Assembly: GCA_024072375.1 (NCBI GenBank)
Contig: CP099617.1
Location: 1,840,001 to 1,904,000 of the forward strand
Reading direction: 5' to 3'
Length of the DNA: 64,000 nucleotides
From: Sphingomonadaceae bacterium OTU29LAMAA1
Lineage (GTDB): Bacteria > Pseudomonadota > Alphaproteobacteria > Sphingomonadales > Sphingomonadaceae
Positions 58,508 to 64,000 of the stretch are shown piece after piece. Numbering within the stretch: position 1 is the first letter of the stretch; each line of letters starts with the position of its first letter. The notes under the pieces are model-generated. The model worked only from the letters and a program-made list of their open reading frames with translations, ran no database searches and was not told the DNA's origin. The position numbers and the translations under genes are program-made.

Positions 58508-59887
58508 CTATCCCAATCCTCCCAGAGGGCCGTGGTGCAGGTCGAGCAGATCGGCCGCATGCCCCGCGGCATCGTCACCGCCGAGCAGCGCGCCATCCTC
58601 CGCGGTATCGGACGCGAGCGCGTCGACGATCGAACCGACCGCACCGACGGTGGCGGCCGGTGCATCGACATGGCCGAGATCGAACGTGTCCGCGGCCTGG
58701 ACCATCCCCACCAATGTCTGGATGCCCCCCGCGGGATCGCTGCCGGTGAACAGGTCGGTGACGGTCGGCGCGGGTGCAGCAGGCCCAGCCACGGGAGCAG
58801 CATCGGTTGCCGCACCGATCGTCATGTCCACGGCGGTGGCTGCGATATCGCCGACCACCCCCGTCGCGGCGACGGCAGTCGTCGCAACGGTGTCGGTGAC
58901 CGGAGCAGCCACCTGTGCGGTTTCCGTCGCCAGCGTATCGACCAGATCGGCCGCCGCCGCGACGACCGGGGGCACTGCTCCGGTCACGGTTTCCACCGCC
59001 TGCGCGCCTGTCGTCGCGACATCCGCTATGGGGTCGGTCGCCAGCGCGGTCACCGGCTGAACGATATCGGTGACGATGGGGGCCACCACAGGGGAGACGA
59101 TATCGGACACGACCGGAATGTCGGCGACCGCCGCGTCGGCCGCGCCGACGACCTGCGTGACGACATCCTGCACCGCCGTCGTCCGATCGGCCGTGGCGGT
59201 CAGCGCGTCGGCAGCGACATTGCCGACGGCGACCACGGCATCGGTCGCAAGGTCGCCGACATCGTCCGTTGCGGCGTCTATCGTGGCCGCCGCCGCATCG
59301 ACGGCAGGTGCAACCACCGCGTCGATGCTGCCGATCGTCGCACCGGCGATGGTCCCGACCGTATCCAGCAACGGCGCGGATATTGACGACCCTACGCCGC
59401 CGGCGGACAGGTCGGCGACGACGGAAGGCGGCGAGACGCCGTCGATCGGCATGACGGACGCCGGTGTATCGCCGGTCGCGGGCGGCAAGGCATCGTCCGA
59501 CAGGATCGTCGGCGGTGTGAAAACGGATGACGAGCCGATCGCCGCGGGCAGCGGCAATGGTTCGGGTGCGGACGCGGGCTCACCCTGGGCGGTCGCAGCC
59601 TGAAGAATAAGAGGAACGGCAGGCGGGGCCTGCGAGATATCGCCAGCGACCGGCTCGACCGGTGCCGCGGCAGCGGGAGCGTCGCCGGCGGGCGCAACAC
59701 GATCAGGCGCCGGGCCACCAGCGCTTGCGGTCGTCGCCGCCTCGTCGATCGGGTCGACGTCGGCAGGTCGCTGGCCGGCCCTGCCGATATTCACGTTCAG
59801 AGCCGGTTGTCCGCCGAACAGGCTGAAGTCGGTGATCGACCCGCCCAGATTGCGATTGCCCGGTTGGAACAGGGGAGGCGTCAGCAT
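58508..59887 (-). CDS. Large Ala/Val/Thr/Asp-rich protein, candidate type I secretion substrate
   Basis: 459-residue low-complexity protein. It begins MLTPPLFQPGNRNLGGSITD (no classical signal peptide) and from about residue 170 has a loosely repetitive pattern of Val/Ala/Thr/Asp (VSDIVSPVVAPIVTDIVQPV and similar, VDTLATETAQ). It ends ADLLDLHHGPLGGLG. No RTX nonapeptide (GGxGxDxLx) repeats were seen. Composition and position directly before the exporter gene suggest it is a secreted or surface product. It has no Cys and is strongly acidic. Function is unknown. Confidence 0.7.
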   Translation of the reverse strand: MLTPPLFQPGNRNLGGSITDFSLFGGQPALNVNIGRAGQRPADVDPIDEAATTASAGGPAPDRVAPAGDAPAAAAPVEPVAGDISQAPPAVPLILQAATAQGEPASAPEPLPLPAAIGSSSVFTPPTILSDDALPPATGDTPASVMPIDGVSPPSVVADLSAGGVGSSISAPLLDTVGTIAGATIGSIDAVVAPAVDAAAATIDAATDDVGDLATDAVVAVGNVAADALTATADRTTAVQDVVTQVVGAADAAVADIPVVSDIVSPVVAPIVTDIVQPVTALATDPIADVATTGAQAVETVTGAVPPVVAAAADLVDTLATETAQVAAPVTDTVATTAVAATGVVGDIAATAVDMTIGAATDAAPVAGPAAPAPTVTDLFTGSDPAGGIQTLVGMVQAADTFDLGHVDAPAATVGAVGSIVDALASDTAEDGALLGGDDAAGHAADLLDLHHGPLGGLG

Positions 59888-59944
59888 AGGCCGCTCACGA
59901 CAACAGGAGGGCCGCGACGCGACCCTCCCTTGCCGTCCAGTCGA

Positions 59945-60205
59945 TTACGACGTCGATTCGTCGTTCGAGTTGAAGGTGTCGCTGACCGACGACAGCAACC
60001 CGTCCGTGCTCGTGTCGAGACCGAAGCTGTTGTCGCTCTGCTGGGCCGAGATGTTGCCATCCTCGTCCTGATCATAGCTCGACTGCGACGAATCGGCATC
60101 GAGTCCCAACGTGCTGTTGATGTCCAGAACGTTGTCGAGGCTGTTGGATTCGGTGCTGCTGCTGTCGCTGTTGTCGCTACCGAAGATGTTCGAAAGACCG
60201 GGCAT
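59945..60205 (-). CDS. Small Ser/Asp/Asn-rich acidic protein of the type I secretion operon (3)
   Basis: 86-residue protein, N-terminus MPGLSNIFGSDNSDSSSTES. Very rich in Ser, Asp and Asn, with less GC-rich codons than its neighbours. DQDEDGNISAQQ (about 46-57) resembles an EF-hand-like calcium loop, though weakly. No membrane segment. A strong GGAGGT site precedes the ATG. It is the first gene of the operon and 57 bp upstream of the large protein gene. It is a candidate secreted, calcium-binding peptide; this is inference. Confidence 0.7.
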   Translation of the reverse strand: MPGLSNIFGSDNSDSSSTESNSLDNVLDINSTLGLDADSSQSSYDQDEDGNISAQQSDNSFGLDTSTDGLLSSVSDTFNSNDESTS

Positions 60206-60238
60206 TTCTACCTCCTAAGTCATTGATCGATTTACATT

Positions 60239-60251
60239 CACGATCCTCGTG
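60239..60251. promoter_or_regulatory. Palindrome upstream of the type I secretion operon
   Basis: CACGA-TCC-TCGTG is a perfect inverted repeat 34 bp upstream of the first gene of the secretion operon, in the 234-bp gap that also follows the AraC gene. It is a possible regulator site. No confident -10/-35 pair was recognised, so the call is weak. Confidence 0.35.
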
Positions 60252-60439
60252 GGTCGCATGGTTAAAACCTTCGGAGAACAATTCCCGTTCCGGCCGACGC
60301 CGGCTGCATACGCACCGGCAACTGCGCTGCGGCAGTGATGACGACGACGTAACGAGGCAGGACCAAGCTGCCCTTCGTCCGGGTCGAGCGATGCTGGCGA
60401 CGATGATCGCGGCATCACGGTTCGACACGATCAGGCACG

Positions 60440-61447
60440 TCAATGCGTCGGTGGGGCACCCTTATCGACGAAATCGGCGTCGTTTTTCCAGTTTGGGTTT
60501 TCCCGGTCGGGGCTTTCCCGGTCGGGAACGTGCCGCCGGGCGCTCGTGACGCGATAGGCGCTCGGATCGATGCCGTAATTCGCGCGAAACATGCGCGAGA
60601 AATGGCTGCGGCTGCGGAACCCCATCGCCGCCGCAACGGCTTTCACCGGTGCCTCGGTCGAGCGGAGCATGATCGACGCCTGTTCCAGCCGAACCCGCTG
60701 GATATATTCCATCGGGCTGGTGTGCGCGAAGCGTGCGAGTTGCCGGATGAACGTCGACCGGCTCATCCCCGCCGCCCGGGCCAGCGTGTCGGTCGTGTGC
60801 GCCTGCCCCGGATCGACATGGAGCAGGCGGAGTGCGCGCTCCAGCGAGGGACTGCGCGCCGGCTGATCCGCCGCCGGCGCCGGATCGTCGCCCGACGAGG
60901 TTTTCAGCGCCTGCACGATGCACGCGCCGACCAGCGACAGCGCCAGCGCAGGTGCTCCCGCATCGGTGCAGTCGAACTGCTGGTGCAGCAGCGCGAACAG
61001 GCGGGCGCCATCCTCGTCAGCGGTCAGCGATACCCGCTGCGCGCCGGACAACCATTGCGCGCGGGTGCCATCGATCTTCACCATAGCCACACGCAACGTG
61101 CACCGCGCCCCGCGCGTGGCATCGGACACGAGCCAGCTGCCCCGCTTCACCAGATGGTCGCGGCAGTCGAGCGCCCGTCCCTTCGCCCGGGTCGATGCCG
61201 ATATGACGATCCGTTCGCGTGCCGGGATCATCGCCATCTCGCCGGCGCGAAAGACCTGCCGCTCGCCGCCGCGATCGAGATACATCGTCCCGTCGATCAC
61301 CAGCAGGGCAGCCACGCTGTCGGGCAGCAGGGCGGACACCCGCACGTCCGCCGCCACGTCGCAGACCGTCAGTGCCAGCGATGCGGCATCCAGGGTGTTC
61401 AGCACCGTCTTGAACAGCGATGGAGCACCCATGCCTGCCGATGCCAT
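60440..61447 (-). CDS. AraC-family transcriptional regulator
   Basis: 335-residue regulator with an N-terminal cupin-like sensor (about 30-190) and a C-terminal AraC double HTH (about 205-310): TLARAAGMSRSTFIRQLARFAHTSPMEYIQRVRLEQA and VAAAMGFRSRSHFSRMFRANYGIDPSAYR. A short Arg/Asp-rich tail contains repeated PDRESPDRENP. The ATG is at 61447; ATG at 61432 is also possible. It precedes the secretion operon on the same strand and faces away from the GH2 gene, so it could control either. No operator is proven. Confidence 0.9.
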   Translation of the reverse strand: MASAGMGAPSLFKTVLNTLDAASLALTVCDVAADVRVSALLPDSVAALLVIDGTMYLDRGGERQVFRAGEMAMIPARERIVISASTRAKGRALDCRDHLVKRGSWLVSDATRGARCTLRVAMVKIDGTRAQWLSGAQRVSLTADEDGARLFALLHQQFDCTDAGAPALALSLVGACIVQALKTSSGDDPAPAADQPARSPSLERALRLLHVDPGQAHTTDTLARAAGMSRSTFIRQLARFAHTSPMEYIQRVRLEQASIMLRSTEAPVKAVAAAMGFRSRSHFSRMFRANYGIDPSAYRVTSARRHVPDRESPDRENPNWKNDADFVDKGAPPTH

Positions 61448-61660
61448 CCTCTTGCGCCTGTGCGCCCCAATCGCCCCCCTGCCGGCGACGATGGACGCGT
61501 GTTCGATGGACGATGTTGTGCAGGACCTTGAAAAGGTTCGCCTTTAACTCGGTCAAGGTCTGGTAAATCGCTCGTTAACCACATTCGTTGCAGCGATATC
61601 CGCCGGCCGGTCCTGCTATGGCGTCCCGGTAATCCGGGCCATTCGCTGCCGATCGGGATA

Positions 61661-61725
61661 CGCGGACTGGCCCGATTGCGCGGACTGGCCCGATTGCGCG
61701 GACTGGCCCAATTGCGCGGACTGGC
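61661..61725. repeat. 18-bp tandem direct repeat upstream of GH2 gene
   Basis: CGCGGACTGGCCCGATTG occurs at 61661-61678 and 61679-61696, then with one change (CAATTG) at 61697-61714, then an 11-base partial copy at 61715. The 335-bp gap 61448-61782 contains this array and no other recognised gene or site. An ACGGTATC sequence follows at 61729-61736. Repeats so close to the GH2 start, at 18-bp pitch, could bind a regulator such as the adjacent AraC protein, or be a variable tandem repeat. Confidence 0.8.
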
Positions 61726-61782
61726 ATACGGTATCGCATGTCTGCAGGACCGAACCCACGACATCGACATCGGGAATTTGTG

Positions 61783-64000
61783 ATGCGCGTTCACGCCCTT
61801 ACGACCGTAGCGGCGATCGCCATCGCGGCGGCCGCCGCGCCCGCCGCGGCGCACGACGCATCGTCGGTGGTCGCCTCGCCGCGCCGCACGTTCAACCTCA
61901 ATCCCGGATGGCGGACGATCGTCGGGGACATGCGCGGCGCCGAGCGGCCGGACTTCGACGATCGCGGGTGGCAGACCGCCACCCTTCCCAACGCCTTCAA
62001 TGAGAAGGAGGCGTTCGCGCGCGATATCAAGGACCTGTCGACCGGCATCATCTGGTATCGCAAGACGATCACGCTGCCGAAGGACGCAGGCACGGCCAAG
62101 GCGTTCCTCGAGTTCGAGGGCGTGCGGCAGGCGGCCGAAGTGTGGGTCAACGGCCAGTCGGTGGTGCTGTCGGAACGCGGCGCGATGGCGTTCGGTGCGG
62201 ACATCACGGCAGCGCTGAAGCCCGGCGGCAACGTGATCGCGGTGCGCGTCGACAACGACTGGGGCTACAAGGAGCGCGCGACCGGCAGCGCCTTTCAGTG
62301 GAACGACCGCAACTTCAACGTCAATTACGGCGGCATCACCAGGAACGTCCGGCTGCACCTGACCGCGCGTACCTATCAGACGCTGCCTCTGGTCTCCGAT
62401 CTCGGCACCACGGGTTCGTACGTCTGGGCGGATGCGTTCGATCACGTCGGGAACGCCGCGACGATCCACGCCGAAACGCAGGTCCGCAACGAGGACGCGC
62501 GGGCGAGGACGGTGGCGTACCGTGCCGAGATCCGCGATCGCGACGGCCGCGTCGTCGGGCGGCTGGACGGCGGCAGCGCAACGCTGGCGCCGGGCGAGAC
62601 GCGCACGCTGACCGCGCAGGGCCGGCTGTCGGGCCTGCATTTCTGGAGCTGGGGCTATGGCTATCTCTATCGGGTGACGACCAGCCTGATCGCCGACGGC
62701 CGGCCGATCGACGCGGTCGATACGCTGACCGGATTCCGCTCGACTCACTTCGCCGACGGCATGATCCGGCTGAACGGCCGCGTGATGCAGGTGCACGGCT
62801 ATGCCCAGCGCACGTCGAACGAATGGCCCGCCGTCGGCGTGTCGATCCCGCCGTGGATCAGCGATTTCTCCAACGCGCTGATGGTCGGGAGCGGCGGCAA
62901 CATGGTGCGCTGGATGCACATCACGCCGTCGAAGCAGGACGTGGAATCCGCCGATCGCGTCGGCTTGCCGCAGGCGATGCCGGCGGGCGATGCCGAACGC
63001 GACGTCGAGGGTCGCCGCTGGGACCAGCGCAAGGAGCAGATGCGCGACGCGATCGTCTACAACCGGAACAACCCCTCGATCCTGTTCTACGAAAGCGGGA
63101 ACGAGAGCATCAGCGAAGCGCATATGGCCGAGATGAAGGCGATCCGCGATCGCTACGATCCGCACGGCGGTCGCGCGATCGGATCGCGCGAGATGCTCGA
63201 CAGCAAGGTCGCGGAATATGGCGGCGAGATGCTGTATATCAACAAGAGCGCGCACATCCCGATGTGGGCGATGGAATACAGCCGCGACGAGGGCGCCCGG
63301 CTGTATCAGGACGAACAGACGCCGCCGTTCCAAAAGGATGCACCGGACTATAACCGCAACCAGGACAGCCACGGAATCGAGGACGTGCGGCGCTGGTACG
63401 ATTATTACCGCATCCGCCCCGGCACCGGGCGGCGCGTCAGTTCGGGCGGGGTGAACATCATCTGGTCCGACAGCAACACGCATTATCGCGGCGACAACAA
63501 CTATCGCCGGTCGGGCGAGGTCGACGCGGTGCGGCTGCCCAAGGAGGGTTATCATGCGCACCGGGTGATGTGGAACGGCTGGGTCGATCCGGAGACGCCG
63601 GCGACGCACATCATCGGCCACTGGACCTACCCGCCCGGCACCGCGAAGCCCGTCAGCGTCGTATCGAACGGCGACGCCGTCGAGCTGTTCCTCAACGGCC
63701 GGTCGCTGGGTCGCGGGCAGCGATCGAGCGGCTTCCTGTTCACCTGGCCGGACGTGTCATGGCAGGCAGGCACGTTGCGCGCGGTCGCGACGCATGCGGA
63801 CGGGCGCACGTCGGCGGACAGCGTAGAGACGACCGGCGCGCCGGTGGCGCTGCGGCTGGTGCCGCACGTCTCGCCGCGCGGCTTCGTGATGGACGGCGCC
63901 GATATCGCGCTGGTCGACGTCGAGGTGGTCGATGCCCGCGGCCGACGGGTGCCGACCGCGAACGACCGGATCGCCTTCACGCTCGACGGACCCGCCGAAT
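61783..64000 (+). CDS. GH2 beta-glycosidase (beta-galactosidase type), 3' end outside window
   Basis: At least 739 residues of an exported GH2 enzyme. A signal peptide (MRVHALTTVAAIAIAAAAAPAAAHD) is followed by the sugar-binding domain (FNLNPGWRTIVGDM, GIIWYRKTITLP, GVRQAAEVWVNGQ), an immunoglobulin-like domain, and the TIM barrel with NRNNPSILFYESGNES (acid/base Glu in GNES) and PMWAMEYSRDEG (nucleophile Glu). A C-terminal extension with Ig-like folds begins (VSVVSNGDAVELFLNGRSLG). It belongs to the GH2 group that includes beta-galactosidase and beta-glucuronidase. The substrate is probably a plant glycan. The ATG at 61783 has a weak ribosome site. Confidence 0.9.
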   Translation, partial: MRVHALTTVAAIAIAAAAAPAAAHDASSVVASPRRTFNLNPGWRTIVGDMRGAERPDFDDRGWQTATLPNAFNEKEAFARDIKDLSTGIIWYRKTITLPKDAGTAKAFLEFEGVRQAAEVWVNGQSVVLSERGAMAFGADITAALKPGGNVIAVRVDNDWGYKERATGSAFQWNDRNFNVNYGGITRNVRLHLTARTYQTLPLVSDLGTTGSYVWADAFDHVGNAATIHAETQVRNEDARARTVAYRAEIRDRDGRVVGRLDGGSATLAPGETRTLTAQGRLSGLHFWSWGYGYLYRVTTSLIADGRPIDAVDTLTGFRSTHFADGMIRLNGRVMQVHGYAQRTSNEWPAVGVSIPPWISDFSNALMVGSGGNMVRWMHITPSKQDVESADRVGLPQAMPAGDAERDVEGRRWDQRKEQMRDAIVYNRNNPSILFYESGNESISEAHMAEMKAIRDRYDPHGGRAIGSREMLDSKVAEYGGEMLYINKSAHIPMWAMEYSRDEGARLYQDEQTPPFQKDAPDYNRNQDSHGIEDVRRWYDYYRIRPGTGRRVSSGGVNIIWSDSNTHYRGDNNYRRSGEVDAVRLPKEGYHAHRVMWNGWVDPETPATHIIGHWTYPPGTAKPVSVVSNGDAVELFLNGRSLGRGQRSSGFLFTWPDVSWQAGTLRAVATHADGRTSADSVETTGAPVALRLVPHVSPRGFVMDGADIALVDVEVVDARGRRVPTANDRIAFTLDGPAE

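Noticed and set aside
58508..59887. RTX toxin assignment for the 459-residue protein
   Set aside because: No GGxGxDxLx nonapeptides could be found, only Val/Ala/Thr/Asp-rich low-complexity sequence.
60177..60443. Possible 88-residue gene between the AraC gene and the secretion operon
   Set aside because: No ribosome site, unusual composition, overlaps the well-supported first gene of the operon in another frame; the region is better read as a control region.
61725..61740. Another copy of the pectin-operator palindrome before GH2
   Set aside because: ATACGGTATC resembles the core but one base is missing, so the symmetry is lost; too weak to call.
61399..63621. 740-codon minus-strand frame opposite the GH2 gene
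   Set aside because: Antisense shadow rich in Arg, His, Asp and Val; the plus strand has the full GH2 motifs.

Overview
The window comes from a GC-rich (high 60s percent by eye) alphaproteobacterium that is most probably a Sphingomonas or a close relative in the Sphingomonadaceae. The grounds are the gene families (TorF-type porin, TonB receptor beside a pectinolytic locus, NodT/EmrAB efflux sets, glycan-utilisation gene blocks), heavy use of GTGA/ATGA start-stop overlaps, and GC-rich palindromic intergenic repeats. No rRNA, CRISPR array, integrase or transposase was found. One tRNA, Arg(ACG), is present.

Layout. 1-1883 (-): 3'-truncated acetate/solute symporter with its DUF485 partner. 2155-3009 (+): CitE/HpcH-type CoA-ester lyase. 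3118-5478 (-): hybrid histidine kinase and a small unknown protein. 5551-10258 (-): EmrB-EmrA-NodT efflux operon whose NodT gene is interrupted near its start by about three tandem 171-bp repeats that keep the frame open. 10291-13980 (-): GT4, GH13 and GH130 operon. 14347-16869 (-): TorF-like porin and SulP transporter. 17116-19165 (-): EnvZ/OmpR-like pair. 19318-24005 (-): second efflux operon (MarR, NodT, EmrA, EmrB). 24267-27847 (+): two-gene operon of a DegT aminotransferase/FAD oxidoreductase fusion and a GT2. 27907-29938: EF-hand protein (-) and purB (+). 30110-35655 (+): terminal oxidase operon (CoxB with cytochrome c domain, fused CoxA-CoxC, small membrane protein, CtaG-like factor, triheme cytochrome). 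35713-37109 (+): cupin and SDR.

37111-53896 is a plant cell-wall polysaccharide utilisation region: GH3, two GH43, TonB receptor, pectinesterase, two PL10-type pectate lyases, GH95 alpha-L-fucosidase and a CE1-type esterase. A recurring 14-bp palindrome (TGATACCGGTATCA and close variants) at the pectinesterase, pectate lyase and GH95 genes suggests one shared regulator. After the tRNA and a small HTH-like gene comes a type I secretion operon on the minus strand (60205 to 54626). It encodes a PrtD-type ABC exporter and its HlyD-type adaptor, one 459-residue Ala/Val/Thr/Asp-rich protein and three small acidic proteins with similar N-termini. An AraC regulator and a GH2 glycosidase, cut by the window end and preceded by 18-bp tandem repeats, close the window.

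The most noteworthy items are (1) palindromic repeat elements inside the 5' ends of two coding sequences, (2) the DegT-FAD fusion with its glycosyltransferase, (3) the type I secretion operon with tiny acidic candidate cargo, and (4) the putative pectin-regulon operator.
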